Positions 42,326 through 51,659 are shown, numbered from the stretch's first letter. The stretch is DNA of 64,000 bases from Halosolutus gelatinilyticus (GCF_023028105.1 NZ_CP095491.1:2418001-2482000), one strand, 5' to 3'. Made by a program: numbers and translations. The notes: generated by a model from the letters alone, not told the origin.

Positions 42326-43071
42326 CGGACGTGAGCGACCCCGTGCTCCTCGTTCGCGGCGATCGCGAGTTTCTCGTCGAACCGGGCGAGGAGATGGGGA
42401 CCGACCTCGGCGTTCTGGAGGTGCCGGTGGACGTCGAACCCGGCGACACGATCGAGACCCACCTCGGCGACGAGTTTCGCGTGCGCCGGCTGCGCGGACC
42501 CGACCTGTTTCACCACTTCGAGCGGACGGGCGCGCCGATGGTCCCCCGCGACGTCGGCCTGGTGATCGGCGAGACCGGCGTCTCGCGCGGCGATCGAGTG
42601 CTCGACGCCGGCACCGGAACGGGCGTCCTCGCGGCGTCGATGGCCCGCGCCGGCGCGTCGGTCGTGACCTACGAGCAAAACCCCGACTTCGCCGCGGTCG
42701 CCCGCGAGAACATGGCCCTCGGCGGCGTTTCTGACGACATCGAGGTGCGAACGGGCGACGTCACGGACGAACTCGAGGACCTCGCGTCGTCCCCGGACTC
42801 GTTCGACGTGCTCACCCTGGACACCGCGGACGCGCCGTCGATCGTCGCCCGCGCGTCAGACCTGCTCGTCGACGGGGGCTTCGTCGCGGTCTACAGTCCG
42901 TTCGTCGAGTCGACTCGAGAGGTCGTCGAGACCGCCCGCGAGGTCGGACTGGCGAACGTTCGGACCCGGGAGACGATCCAGCGGGAGCTGGACGTCGACG
43001 ATCGGGGCACCCGTCCGTCGACGGCACCCGTCGGACACACTGGATACTTGACGCTCGCTCGAAACGAATAA
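42322..43071 (+). CDS. trmI: tRNA (adenine-58-N1)-methyltransferase TrmI family
   Basis: 249 aa from a GTG at 42322 that overlaps the nac stop (GTGA); a GTG at 42331 is an alternative. Class I methyltransferase motifs: [20 protein letters not shown] (SAM loop), [17 protein letters not shown] and [13 protein letters not shown]. The N-terminal beta-rich domain ([19 protein letters not shown]) and the family-specific [18 protein letters not shown] agree with archaeal TrmI, which methylates A57/A58 of tRNA. Coupled to NAC translation. Confidence 0.87.
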   Translation: MTDVSDPVLLVRGDREFLVEPGEEMGTDLGVLEVPVDVEPGDTIETHLGDEFRVRRLRGPDLFHHFERTGAPMVPRDVGLVIGETGVSRGDRVLDAGTGTGVLAASMARAGASVVTYEQNPDFAAVARENMALGGVSDDIEVRTGDVTDELEDLASSPDSFDVLTLDTADAPSIVARASDLLVDGGFVAVYSPFVESTREVVETAREVGLANVRTRETIQRELDVDDRGTRPSTAPVGHTGYLTLARNE

Positions 43072-43491
43072 CGGGGGCCGGCGCGCCGATACCAAATAAT
43101 CTAGGCGATGCCGCTTTACTGGCAGCAATGCAACGAACGGATGCCGTTCGAGAACGGCTCACTTCGAGACAGTGACCTACCAGCGTACCCCCCGGACGTT
43201 GGTTGCGCCGAGTCTCACCAGCCACCTATCCCCGCGCGCCGGAACGCGGCACTGGCACCCCGCCGCGGCCGGCACGCCACCTACCACCGATCGTGTCACC
43301 GGAACTGCGCAGGCACCCGCCGTTCCGACGCGACACGTTCTCCCCGCTTTTCCGCGCGTTCGCACCTGCGAGGCGTCCGGTCGGTTCGTCGCCGATCGTC
43401 GCGACGAGTCGCCGGACGCGGCGGCTCCCCACCGGCCCCGTCGGACCACCGGCTCTCGGATCGAGGTGCTGGCCGAGAATCGCAGAGACGT
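43072..43491. other. Intergenic region, nothing recognised
   Basis: About 420 bases between trmI and the tfs stop. All frames contain arginine/proline-rich or broken sequences and no motif. GCTTTACTGG near 43110 resembles a TATA, so a short transcript cannot be excluded. Confidence 0.35.
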
Positions 43492-43800
43492 TCAGTTATC
43501 GTCTTCGCGCCACTTGTACTCGCAGTTGGTGCAGATGAAAAAGCGCGTCTCGGACTCGTCGGCCGATCGGATCTGTTGCATGTACCAGTAGGCGCGATCG
43601 TTGCCACACTCGGGGCAGTGGGCGTCGGTTTCCGGCAGCGACGTCTCCTCCGACGATTCGATTATCTCGCTTGCCTCCTGGCCTTCGGTGACCGTGTACT
43701 GGGCGGCGTCGCCTTTCGGCTTGCTGAACCCGCAACTCCCGCACTGCCAGCGGCCGTCCTCCGCTTTCATCATCGAGCCGCATTCGTCGCAGAATTCCAT
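43492..43800 (-). CDS. tfs: Transcription factor S (TFS)
   Basis: 102 aa. N-terminal zinc ribbon with CDECGSMM and CGSCGFSKP, and a C-terminal TFIIS-type ribbon with CPECGNDRAYW...CTNCEYKW. The cleavage-loop pair Asp-Glu is in RSADESETRFF, so it should stimulate RNA cleavage by backtracked archaeal RNA polymerase. Length and layout are typical. Confidence 0.93.
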   Translation of the reverse strand: MEFCDECGSMMKAEDGRWQCGSCGFSKPKGDAAQYTVTEGQEASEIIESSEETSLPETDAHCPECGNDRAYWYMQQIRSADESETRFFICTNCEYKWREDDN

Positions 43801-43856
43801 CGTTGTCCGGGCTACGGCGGTCGAGCGACTTAAGCAACCCGTTTGATCGAGGGCAC

Positions 43857-44114
43857 CTAGCCCTCGCCTTCCGACTGATACGGTTCGCCGACCGCCTCGC
43901 GGGGTAACACGTTGTGCAGTTCGGACTCGAGGTCGTCGGCCGACTCGAACCGGGAACTGTTGCTGCGGGCGATCAGCGCTCCCAGGTTTCGCTCTCCGTC
44001 GGCGAGGAGGAGCGTAACGTCCTCGAATTCCGTCGCAGCCGCGTCCGCGGTGATCGGGTACTCGAGTTCGCCGAATTGCTCGCTGATCTCGTTGAGTTTG
44101 ACTGTGCTCGCCAT
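43857..44114 (-). CDS. DUF5789-like haloarchaeal protein (85 aa)
   Basis: From the ATG at 44114 (MASTVKLNEISEQFGELEYP). The pattern ELEYPITADAAATEF followed by LADGERNLGALIARSNSSRFESADDLESELHNVLPREAVG fits DUF5789-type proteins in which a HTH-like acidic domain of about 80 residues occurs alone. Function unknown. A longer frame upstream is not sensible. Confidence 0.65.
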   Translation of the reverse strand: MASTVKLNEISEQFGELEYPITADAAATEFEDVTLLLADGERNLGALIARSNSSRFESADDLESELHNVLPREAVGEPYQSEGEG

Positions 44115-44237
44115 ACCCTTCGTTCGCCCTCCGCAGGCTTGTAACGCGCAGTCACCGGCGGCGACTGTCCGGCCGAAGGACATTTCGATTCGAAACGCAA
44201 ATCCGGCGGCTAACCGAGCGACCGATCGCGGGGTCAC

Positions 44238-44384
44238 GCCCGACTGCTTCGGTTCGACGCCGCGAGCGGCGATCGGATCGACGCCTACGACCTGGAGGGG
44301 CACGCCGGGTCCACGTTCGCGATCGCCGAAGGCGTCGTGATCGTGGCTACCGGTAACGGATTGTTCGTCTTCGAATCGGCGTGA
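44238..44384 (+). pseudogene. Remnant of a PQQ-repeat (BamB-like) protein C-terminus
   Basis: The open stretch between an upstream stop (44211-44213) and a TGA at 44382 translates as RLLRFDAASGDRIDAYDLEG followed by an IAEGVVIVATGNGLFVFES ending. That is two strands of a PQQ/WD40-like beta-propeller blade and the last strand of the protein. There is no start codon before it and no upstream blades. It is a decayed tail of a gene, or what is left of one. Confidence 0.45.
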
Positions 44385-44447
44385 CTCCTCGAGGCCGACG
44401 GTGGCGGGACGCAACGCAAAAGTAGCGCATCCGCATACGATTCGACG

Positions 44448-44951
44448 ATGACCCTCTCGGAGGAGGCCAAAGATCGGCTGGCGGACGTCGTCGAGCTCCA
44501 ACCGACGAAGAACGCCGAACTGCAGGAACGGTGGGAGATGGACAGCGGTAGCGAGGTCCACCAGTACCTCGAGAACGAACTCGGCGATTACTACTTCCGA
44601 GACGACAACAGCCTGATCCGCGCGACGGCCGAGGCGGCCGACCTCGTCGACGTCGAACCCGGCATCGAGAGCGATCCCGACGCCGAGGGCGTCCCCTCAC
44701 GCATCCGCGTCCCCGAACTCCACGCGCAGATCGTCGCCGTACTAGCCGGTCACGACGAGGAATCCGAGAGCGTCGTCTCGGTCCTGCACAAACTCCGGGA
44801 CGAGTACGACGTCGACCCCGACGCCGAGGACGTCCGATCGGGCCTCCAGAGTCTGCGGCGCAAGGGCGTCGTCGAGGTCGAGTACCGGACCGTCCCGACG
44901 TTCCGGCTGGCGGTGGCGCGCGAGGAACTCGACGTCGACGTTTCCACCTGA
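44448..44951 (+). CDS. DUF5797 family protein
   Basis: 167 aa. The opening MTLSEEAKDRLADVVELQPTKNAELQERW, the SEVHQYLENELGDYYFRDDNSLIRAT block, and the later SVVSVLHKLRDEYDVDPDAEDVRSGLQSLRRKGVVEVEYRTVPTFRLAV are typical of this haloarchaeal family. The two halves look like winged-helix domains, so DNA binding is possible. Function unknown. Confidence 0.78.
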   Translation: MTLSEEAKDRLADVVELQPTKNAELQERWEMDSGSEVHQYLENELGDYYFRDDNSLIRATAEAADLVDVEPGIESDPDAEGVPSRIRVPELHAQIVAVLAGHDEESESVVSVLHKLRDEYDVDPDAEDVRSGLQSLRRKGVVEVEYRTVPTFRLAVAREELDVDVST

Positions 44952-44979
44952 CGGGCGCGGGTCGTCCACGGCTGCCCTC

Positions 44980-46032
44980 CTACAACCCGGGCCGCCGTCG
45001 GCGACGACGGTTCTCGAGCAGCCGTCGGCACCGTTTTCCCGGCCCGCCCTCGATCGGCCAGCCGCGCGTGCGCCACGCGGGCGGTTCGGGTTCGAACTCG
45101 GGGCAGGAACCGGAACACTCCGCGGCCGTCTGCGATCGATCCTTGACCGAACAGCGGGGGACGAGCTGCTCCCCGGCGCGGGCACGCAACTCGAAGTGAC
45201 GACAGTCCGGGCGCATCGTCTCGACGAACGATCGCCAGCCGCGTTCGTAGGTCCGTTCGGCGATTTCGAGCCTCGTCTCTGCCTTTTCGTCCGGATCGAC
45301 GTACTCGAATCGGGCCGCGGAGCCGTCTCGATCACCCCCGGCCGGGCGTTCGAGGATCCGAGTTCCGGGATCGTCGACGGCGAGCGATCGGGGGTGCCAG
45401 ACCACCTCGGCGTCGAGGTCCCGAGGATCGAGTGCGAGCACGCCGGCTTCGACCGGCAGGTCTTCGAACAGGATCGGCTCGACGCGCTCGTCCGTTCGCC
45501 GGGTGGCGACCCAGACCTCGTCGGCCAGCGCCATCGCGACGTCGTGCTCGAGTTGGCTCCCCAGCGCCCGCGCGGCGCTCCTATCCAGGTCGGGCTTGTT
45601 CTCGATCGCGACGATCCGATCGACCCAGTCGGGGTAGGACCACTTGCGACGGATCTCGATCCGGTTACCGTTCCGGCGGGTCTCGACGACGCCGCGGTCG
45701 TCAGCCTGATGGATCGCCTCGCGGACGTACCGCCACGGGTAGCCGGGGTGCGGCAGCGCGTCGCGGTAGAACGCCCACTCTGCGGGGGCGTTGCGAACGA
45801 CGTGGAGGAGGTCGCCGTCGAGTCGTTCCGGTCCGAATCGGGCGCGGCGTTCGAGCGCCTCGCGATCGCACTCGACGACGATCGTGTCCCAGCGCCGCCG
45901 CTTCGTCCCGAGTTGGCGGGCGACGACGATCGCCGTCGAATCCGAATCATCCTCGGCGGCCGTCGGCCACTCTCGCTCGACCCACCGGCAGGTACGAAGT
46001 TCGAAGCCGAACTCGGACGAGTCCCCCATCAC
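44980..46032 (-). CDS. DUF5787 family protein
   Basis: 350 aa. The parts IVVARQLGTKRRRWDTIVVECD, VVRNAPAEWAFYRDALPHPGYPWRYVREAIHQADDRG and the nuclease-like VAIENKPDLDRSAARALGSQL define this haloarchaeal family. A restriction-endonuclease-like core (E-N-K after a strand) is suggestive but not proven. The end is Cys-rich (CSVKDRSQTAAECSGSCPEF). Start at 46032 or one codon later. Convergent with the DUF5797 gene. Confidence 0.72.
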   Translation of the reverse strand: MMGDSSEFGFELRTCRWVEREWPTAAEDDSDSTAIVVARQLGTKRRRWDTIVVECDREALERRARFGPERLDGDLLHVVRNAPAEWAFYRDALPHPGYPWRYVREAIHQADDRGVVETRRNGNRIEIRRKWSYPDWVDRIVAIENKPDLDRSAARALGSQLEHDVAMALADEVWVATRRTDERVEPILFEDLPVEAGVLALDPRDLDAEVVWHPRSLAVDDPGTRILERPAGGDRDGSAARFEYVDPDEKAETRLEIAERTYERGWRSFVETMRPDCRHFELRARAGEQLVPRCSVKDRSQTAAECSGSCPEFEPEPPAWRTRGWPIEGGPGKRCRRLLENRRRRRRPGL

Positions 46033-46082
46033 GTCCGCTCTTGGTTCGGGCCGGTAAAAACGCTACGCGATCGACGATCGGC

Positions 46083-46775
46083 TTACTGTACGGCGGGCGC
46101 CGACGGGACGGACTCGGACGACGGATGGTCCAGCGACTTTGCGAACCCGGCGGCGTACAGCCGGGACGAAACCATGGCGCCGTAGAACAAGAGGAACGGA
46201 ACGAGGACCAGACCGACGATCGTGATGCTAAGGATCGTCGTCACGACGTTGAGCGCGATCGATACGCCCACCGCGACCACCACCGCGATCACGTAGTCGC
46301 CCCCGAGGTACACCGGTTTGAGGGTCCCGAAGTCGAACGCCGCGCCGATGGAGTCCTCCTTCGCGAAGTTCGCCATCGCCGCCGGGATGAGGTAGCCGAT
46401 CAGGAGCATGAGCGGGATCATCAGCAATACCATGAGGAGGACGCCGATCACGGACACCGCGGCCGCTCCGTCGCCGCCGAGGCTGCCGAGTCTGACGAGG
46501 CCTGATACCGCCACCAGCCAGACGACCGTCGGAACGATCGCGTAGGCAATCCCGATGACAGCCGCCTTGAGCCCGTCGACGAACATGTCTCCCAGCCGAT
46601 CGAACTTCGGCGGAGTGTCGCTCCCCGCGATCGATTCTCTCATCACGCGAACGTTGTAGCCGGCCAGGAGGAACGCCGGCAGGAGAAAGATCGAGAGGAC
46701 GGCTAGTACGCCGCCGATCCCGATCCGCTTCGCCCAGCTCCCCTGCACCGGATACCGAATACTGTCTTCGATCAT
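46083..46775 (-). CDS. DUF4013-type membrane protein
   Basis: 230 aa from the ATG at 46775 (MIEDSIRYPVQGSWAKRI). Six or so hydrophobic segments (for example GGVLAVLSIFLLPAFLLAGY and VIGVLLMVLLMIPLMLLIGYLIP) with the short motif RYPVQGSWAKRIGIGGVL near the start match the DUF4013 family, which occurs widely in archaea. The first transmembrane helix is preceded by a conserved basic pair. A longer start at 46838 is possible. Function unknown. Confidence 0.75.
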   Translation of the reverse strand: MIEDSIRYPVQGSWAKRIGIGGVLAVLSIFLLPAFLLAGYNVRVMRESIAGSDTPPKFDRLGDMFVDGLKAAVIGIAYAIVPTVVWLVAVSGLVRLGSLGGDGAAAVSVIGVLLMVLLMIPLMLLIGYLIPAAMANFAKEDSIGAAFDFGTLKPVYLGGDYVIAVVVAVGVSIALNVVTTILSITIVGLVLVPFLLFYGAMVSSRLYAAGFAKSLDHPSSESVPSAPAVQ

Positions 46776-46954
46776 TGCGGTTCGTACATCACGGATGTAC
46801 CCGGCATCTATAAAATTGCCTTTGCGTTCAGTGAGCACTATACGCGCGGATCGACCGCGGTGGGGACGGGACGCCAGCGTGGCGCCCCGATCGCGGACAG
46901 CCCGCGCGTCGAGCGCCGCGTTACTCGCCCCGTCGATCGCCGCCGGTGATCGAC

Positions 46955-47392
46955 TTAGATCTCCTCTTCTTCCGCGAGGTCATCGAGGAACACGTGGGCC
47001 TCCTCTAAGATCTCCCGCGGCCCGTCCTGGGTGACGGTGTTGACCGCCTGCTTGTAGTCGCGCCACTGGAGGTCGCGGTGTTCGTTCGAGAGTTCCGCGC
47101 TCGCCTCGTAGGATTTCGCGATGAAGAGGTGAACGGTCTTGTGGATCGTCTTGCCGTTCGCCTCGAAGACGTAGTCGTAGTCCTCGCGGAAGCCGTCGAT
47201 GAGTCGGAACTGGTCGATACCTGCCTCTTCCTTTACTTCGCGGATCGCCGTCTGTTGTAGCTCTTCATCTCCTTCGACACCGCCCTTGGGGAATTCCCAG
47301 TCTCCAGGGCGGCTCTTGAGTAGAAGATACTCGCGCCGGCCCCGCGTGTCGCGGAAGAGGATTGCGCCTGCGCTCGTAGCTTCGACTGCCAT
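46955..47392 (-). CDS. Nudix hydrolase, diadenosine-polyphosphate type
   Basis: 145 aa. The Nudix box is intact (GGVEGDEELQQTAIREVKEEAGI, G-x5-E-x7-R-E-x2-E-E-x-G). The stretch LLLKSRPGDWEFPKGG before it fits Ap4A hydrolases. The C-terminal half carries FEANGKTIHKTVHLFIAKS. It would cleave dinucleoside polyphosphates or mutagenic nucleotides. The gene ends in an acidic tail. Confidence 0.85.
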   Translation of the reverse strand: MAVEATSAGAILFRDTRGRREYLLLKSRPGDWEFPKGGVEGDEELQQTAIREVKEEAGIDQFRLIDGFREDYDYVFEANGKTIHKTVHLFIAKSYEASAELSNEHRDLQWRDYKQAVNTVTQDGPREILEEAHVFLDDLAEEEEI

Positions 47393-47502
47393 TACCCGAA
47401 ATAACGGGTGCGACGTTAAGAGAATATCGGACTGTTCGTCCTGCGTAGACGTATCTCAGCAGGTTTTTACGCGCTGACCGTGGACGATTGCACAACACAG
47501 CC

Positions 47503-47838
47503 ATGACCTTCGTCACCCGCCTTACGCTCCAGAGCGGCGACAGAGCCGCGCTCGACGCGATCGTCGACGACATCAAGTCCACCGCCGAGCGAAAGGGGGC
47601 CGCGCTGAAAGGACCGCACTCCCATCCGCCGGAAAAACTGTCGGTACCGCAATACGCCCGGCTCCACGGCGACGACGAACGACAGTTCTCCTCGTGGCAG
47701 TACACCGTCTTCACGCGGGTGCTCGAGATTCACGGCCACGACAACCTCGCCCGGAATATCGCGGAGCAGAACTTTCCCGACTCGGTTCACATCGAGGCCG
47801 AAGTCGAACAGATCCACGGCGCCGGTCGCGGGAACTAG
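47503..47838 (+). CDS. uS10-like ribosomal-fold protein
   Basis: 111 aa from the ATG at 47503 (MTFVTRLTLQSGDRAALDAIVDDIKSTAERKGAALKGPHSHPPEKLSVPQ in outline). The uS10 pattern GPHSHPPEKLSVPQYAR and TVFTRVLEIHGHD is clear, but this gene is not in the ribosomal operon region (no EF-1alpha or ribosomal neighbours) and its end IEAEVEQIHG differs from the classical RpsJ. It is a haloarchaeal uS10-like paralogue with an unproven role. Confidence 0.75.
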   Translation: MTFVTRLTLQSGDRAALDAIVDDIKSTAERKGAALKGPHSHPPEKLSVPQYARLHGDDERQFSSWQYTVFTRVLEIHGHDNLARNIAEQNFPDSVHIEAEVEQIHGAGRGN

Positions 47839-47958
47839 ACGCGGCTTTCTCGGCACTCGTCGGCGCTATCGGCATCGCGATCGCCGAACCGATCGCGGCG
47901 CCGTCCACCGGCGAGAGAGACGTGAGTACTTATTGGTGCGCCGATCCACGTTTCGGGT

Positions 47959-49233
47959 ATGACCGCAGCCGACCTCGTTTCGTTGCGCCGAGATCTGCAC
48001 CGGAAACCGGAACCCGCGTGGCGGGAGTTCTACACCACCGCCCGGATCGTCGAGGAACTCGAAACCCGCCTCGACCTCGACGCCCTCTACGTCGGGCCGG
48101 ACGCGATCGCCACCGACGAGCGGATGGGCGTTCCGGACGACGCCGAACTGGCGGCGTGGTACGACCGGGCCCGTGAAGCGGGCGTCGACGAGGACGTCCT
48201 GGCCGACCTCGAGGGCGGACGGACGGGCGCCGTCGCGGTCCTCGAGCGCGGTGAGGGGCCGACCGTGGGCCTCCGGGTCGACATCGATGGCCTCCCGCGT
48301 CCGGAGAGCGACGACCGCGAGCACGTCCCCGCGGCGGAAGGGTTCCGATCCGAACACGAGGGGGCGATGCATGCCTGCGGCCACGACGCCCACGCGACGA
48401 TCGGGATCGGCGTCCTGGAGCGAATCGCGAGGGGCGACTTTTCGGGGACGCTGAAGGTGTTCTTCCAGCCCGCCGAGGAGGTCATCGGCGGCGGGAAGTC
48501 GATGGCGAAAAGCGAGCACATCGCGGACGTGGACTACCTCCTGGCCCTCCACGTCGGCCTCGACCACCCGACCGGCGAGATCGTCGCTGGAATCGACGGC
48601 TTCCTCGCCGTTCGCCACCTCGACGCGACGATCGCGGGCGAGTCGGCCCACGCGGGCGGCCACCCCGAACAGGGCCGCAACGCGGCTCAGGCCATGGCGA
48701 CGGCAGTCCAGAACCTCTACGGCATCCCCCGTCACAACGACGGCGCGACGCGGGTCAACGCGGGCGTCATCGAAGCCGGGAGCGCGTCGAACGTCATCCC
48801 GGAGGACGCGTACATGCAGATCGAGGTCCGCGGCGAGACGACCGACCTGATGGAGTACATGACCGAGAAGGCCGAGCGCGTCCTCCGTAGCGCCGCCGAG
48901 ATGCATGACTGCGAGGTCGAGATCGAAGTCGGCGCGGAGGCCCCGAGCGCGAGAAGCGACGACGACCTCGTCTCGATCGTCGCCGATGCGGCGGGCGAGA
49001 CGCCGGGGGTCGAAACCGTCATCGAACGCGACGCCCTCGGCGGCAGCGAGGACGCAACCTACCTGATGCAGGAGGTGCAGCGAAACGGCGGGCTGGCGTG
49101 CTACGTCGGCGTCGGCACCGATCACCCCGGCGGCCACCACACCGCGACGTTCGACGTCGACGAGGCGAGCATCGGCCACGGCATCGAGACGCTCACCGGC
49201 GCGATCGAACGGATCGGTCGCGATCGGCCCTGA
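47959..49233 (+). CDS. M20D amidohydrolase (IAA-amino-acid hydrolase type)
   Basis: 424 aa. The family signatures LRRDLHRKPEPAWREFYT, DIDGLP, the zinc motifs MHACGHDAHATIGI and VFFQPAEEVIGGGKSM, and the oligomerisation region EIVAGIDGFLAVRHLDATIAGESAHAG are all visible. An insertion at about 34-70 lengthens the N-terminal region. The enzyme cleaves N-acylated amino acids or aminobenzoyl-glutamate type amides; the substrate is unknown. No signal peptide. Confidence 0.87.
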   Translation: MTAADLVSLRRDLHRKPEPAWREFYTTARIVEELETRLDLDALYVGPDAIATDERMGVPDDAELAAWYDRAREAGVDEDVLADLEGGRTGAVAVLERGEGPTVGLRVDIDGLPRPESDDREHVPAAEGFRSEHEGAMHACGHDAHATIGIGVLERIARGDFSGTLKVFFQPAEEVIGGGKSMAKSEHIADVDYLLALHVGLDHPTGEIVAGIDGFLAVRHLDATIAGESAHAGGHPEQGRNAAQAMATAVQNLYGIPRHNDGATRVNAGVIEAGSASNVIPEDAYMQIEVRGETTDLMEYMTEKAERVLRSAAEMHDCEVEIEVGAEAPSARSDDDLVSIVADAAGETPGVETVIERDALGGSEDATYLMQEVQRNGGLACYVGVGTDHPGGHHTATFDVDEASIGHGIETLTGAIERIGRDRP

Positions 49234-49682
49234 AACCGAGGTCGAGAATCGGCGCCAGATCACTGTTCAGTCAGTCGGTCACCGATCAACAATCGGTCGA
49301 GCGGTTCTGAAACCGCTTTGAATCGCGAGATACCGATCGCGGCACCTTGCGAAACATCCCTTCGTACGTTCCGGCCTCGAGTGACTGGGATGTGGGATAT
49401 CTAACAGAGAAAGGTATCTTTGATCTCGATCGGTGGTCTGAGCGCCCGTAGAGAGACGAGAGTTATCCGGCCGAAAGCGTGGCCCGAACGCTGTGAGGGG
49501 CGCGCGATCCGGGGAAGGGCAGGCGTCCACATGAGCGCCGTACCGCGAGCGAGTGGAACGAGCGAGCGGGCCGACGACTGATGTGGAGAGCGCTTCGCGC
49601 TCGGAACAGAAGGAGGAGTGCTTTTAATCGAATTTTTGCCGAGGGTGCGCCTTCGGCGCACCCGCAGAGCAAAACTTCGTTT
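49234..49682. other. Intergenic region with low-complexity and hairpin sequences
   Basis: No gene is seen. It contains AGCGAGTGGAACGAGCGAGCG-like sequence (about 49547-49568), the short hairpin GAGCGC-TTC-GCGCTC (49588-49602) and a strong hairpin at 49643-49663 just downstream of the geranylgeranyl reductase stop (minus strand). Similar material lies downstream of purN-purH. Confidence 0.45.
49643..49663. terminator. Hairpin after the geranylgeranyl reductase gene
   Basis: GGGTGCGCC-TTC-GGCGCACCC is a perfect 9-bp stem with a 3-base loop, about 20 bases beyond the stop codon at 49683 on the minus strand. A run of A on the plus strand before it (AATTTTTGCC at 49631-49640) gives T-rich or A-rich context. 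It could stabilise the 3' end or help termination. Confidence 0.4.
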
Positions 49683-51086
49683 CTAATACTTCGGATCGGC
49701 CCCGGTCGTCTCGTAGACGGCTTCCATCAGGTCGTCGCGGCGCCGCTGCCAGTTCTCGAGGGCGCCCGGGTGGGAGGGGTAGTTCTCGTAGAGGTCGAGG
49801 AGCTCGTCGGCGCGGCGCTTCGTCTTGAACAGCGTCCAGATCGTCCCCCAGTAGCCGCGACTCTGCATGAGCGATTCGACGGCGAGCTTCGGACCGATGC
49901 TCGCACTCCCCGAATACAGGGCCTCGGCGAGTTTCTCGCCGGGCATCGCGGCGAGCAGTCCCATCAGATCGTCGACGTCGACCGCGGTGGAGAGGATGTT
50001 GTAGATGTCGAGCGCGGCGTAGCGAGCGCCGAAGTGGTCCATCACGCGCTCGTTGTATCGCCAGAGGGTGGCCTCGCTGACGTCGCCCGATTCGAGGGCT
50101 TCGATCGCCTGCTCGGCGGCGTACTTGCCGGCGTAGGCGGCACCGGCGATTCCCCCGCCGGTGGTCGGGTTGACGTGGCCGGCGGCGTCCCCGACGGCCA
50201 TGTAACCGGGGTGGACCGCGGAGTCGTAGGGCCGGCGGGTCGGAAGGGCCGCGCCGAGTTTGTCCTCGACTTCGGCACCGTCGAACTCGGCGCGGCTCTC
50301 GAGGTCGCGCTTTAAGTCCTCGACGAGCTTCATCGGTTCTTCGGTCATTTGGAAGCCGAGTCCGGCGTTGATCTCGGTCTCCGTCCGCGGGAAGTACCAG
50401 AGGTAGCCCGCGGCCCGCTCGGTCGGCTTGAACACCAGCGCGTCGGACCACTCGACCGGTTCTTCCACGTGAACGATCTCGCGGTAGGCCGAACAGAAGT
50501 GGGTGTAGTTGACGTTCGTGTCGAACGTCGAGCCGGCGAAATCGACCTTGTCCTGGAGCACCGACAGCGAGCCGGCCGCGTCGACGACGATATCAGCCTC
50601 GTAGGTCCGGGGCGTCCCCTTGTGGATCGCCTCGACGCCGGTTACTCGTCCACCGTCGTCCTGGGTGACGTTCTGGACGACGGTGTCGTAGTGCAGCTCG
50701 GCGCCGGCGTCCTTCGCGCCCTCGATGATGCGCCGGCCGTACTCCCACCGATCGATGACCGCCAGTTCGCCGGGGACCGGGATCTCGAGGACGGTGTCCT
50801 CCTGGGGAATCTCGAACCGGCCGTGGTCGACGTCGGTGTTGGTGAACGCGGGTTCGATCTGCGATTTGGGAATCGACTCGGGGAAGGCGTCGGCGCCCTT
50901 GAGCGCGTCCCCGCAGGCGATGTGGCCCGCCTCCTCCTCTGACTTGCGCTCGACGATGACGACGTCGTACCCCTCTCGTGCGACGGTCGCTGCGGCGTAA
51001 CATCCCGCAGTCCCGGCCCCGACCACGACGACGTCTGGCGAGTGCCGGTCGGGCGTGGCGGCGGCGGACTGCTCCTGCGTACTCAT
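49683..51086 (-). CDS. Geranylgeranyl reductase family flavoprotein
   Basis: 467 aa from the ATG at 51086 (MSTQEQSAAA). FAD-binding VVVGAGTAGCYAAATVAREG, a Cys-containing GHIACGDALKG, the reductase signature YLWYFPRTETEINAGLG and YMAVGDAAGHVNPTTGGGI match archaeal digeranylgeranylglycerophospholipid reductases, which saturate isoprenoid chains of archaeal lipids. Related enzymes reduce menaquinone side chains or geranylgeranyl diphosphate. Long C-terminal helical part as usual. Confidence 0.88.
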   Translation of the reverse strand: MSTQEQSAAATPDRHSPDVVVVGAGTAGCYAAATVAREGYDVVIVERKSEEEAGHIACGDALKGADAFPESIPKSQIEPAFTNTDVDHGRFEIPQEDTVLEIPVPGELAVIDRWEYGRRIIEGAKDAGAELHYDTVVQNVTQDDGGRVTGVEAIHKGTPRTYEADIVVDAAGSLSVLQDKVDFAGSTFDTNVNYTHFCSAYREIVHVEEPVEWSDALVFKPTERAAGYLWYFPRTETEINAGLGFQMTEEPMKLVEDLKRDLESRAEFDGAEVEDKLGAALPTRRPYDSAVHPGYMAVGDAAGHVNPTTGGGIAGAAYAGKYAAEQAIEALESGDVSEATLWRYNERVMDHFGARYAALDIYNILSTAVDVDDLMGLLAAMPGEKLAEALYSGSASIGPKLAVESLMQSRGYWGTIWTLFKTKRRADELLDLYENYPSHPGALENWQRRRDDLMEAVYETTGADPKY

Positions 51087-51323
51087 ACCAGCAGTGTGCA
51101 CACCGCGGTAAGAAAACGTTTTATGGTCGTTGTGTCGCGACGCTGAAAACACGATCCGCCGCTCCGGTCGATCGACTGACCGCGCTCTCGACTCGCAGCC
51201 ATCGCCGATTCGTGCATCGCCCGATCGGCGGCGACGATCGTCCAGGCTGTCCTGCTATCTGTCGTGACTGTATCGACAAAATTGTAATAAAGAGTTTTGG
51301 TGGGGTCTTTCGTAGCGAGCGGT

Positions 51324-51659
51324 ATGACAGAGTACACCGTCGAATTCGTCGGGACGGGGGAGACCATCACCTGCTCGGACAAGGAGACGATTCTCAGCCG
51401 GTGTCTCGAGGAGGGGATCGCCCAGGAGTACTCCTGCCGGGTCGGGATGTGTCTGGCGTGTTCCGCCGAAATCGTCGAGGGCGAGGTCACCCAGCCCGCG
51501 GCCCGCGGACTCACGGAGGCGGAAGCCGAGGCGTACGCACTCACCTGCATGGCGCGACCCCAATCCGACCTGAAACTCGATCGCGGGAAGTACCCGCCGA
51601 GCATCGAGGGCGACGTCGACGCCTGTCGTTCGAACGACGCGGCCGCTGCGGACGACTGA
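51324..51659 (+). CDS. Plant-type [2Fe-2S] ferredoxin
   Basis: 111 aa from the ATG at 51324 (MTEYTVEFVGTGETITCSD). Cluster ligands are EYSCRVGMCLAC (C-x4-C-x2-C) and a later LTCMARP. This spacing defines plant-type [2Fe-2S] ferredoxins. The C-terminal extension is acidic (RGKYPPSIEGDVDACRSND). Divergent from the geranylgeranyl reductase gene; the pair could share electrons, which is inference. An ATG at 51297 lies upstream. Confidence 0.88.
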   Translation: MTEYTVEFVGTGETITCSDKETILSRCLEEGIAQEYSCRVGMCLACSAEIVEGEVTQPAARGLTEAEAEAYALTCMARPQSDLKLDRGKYPPSIEGDVDACRSNDAAAADD

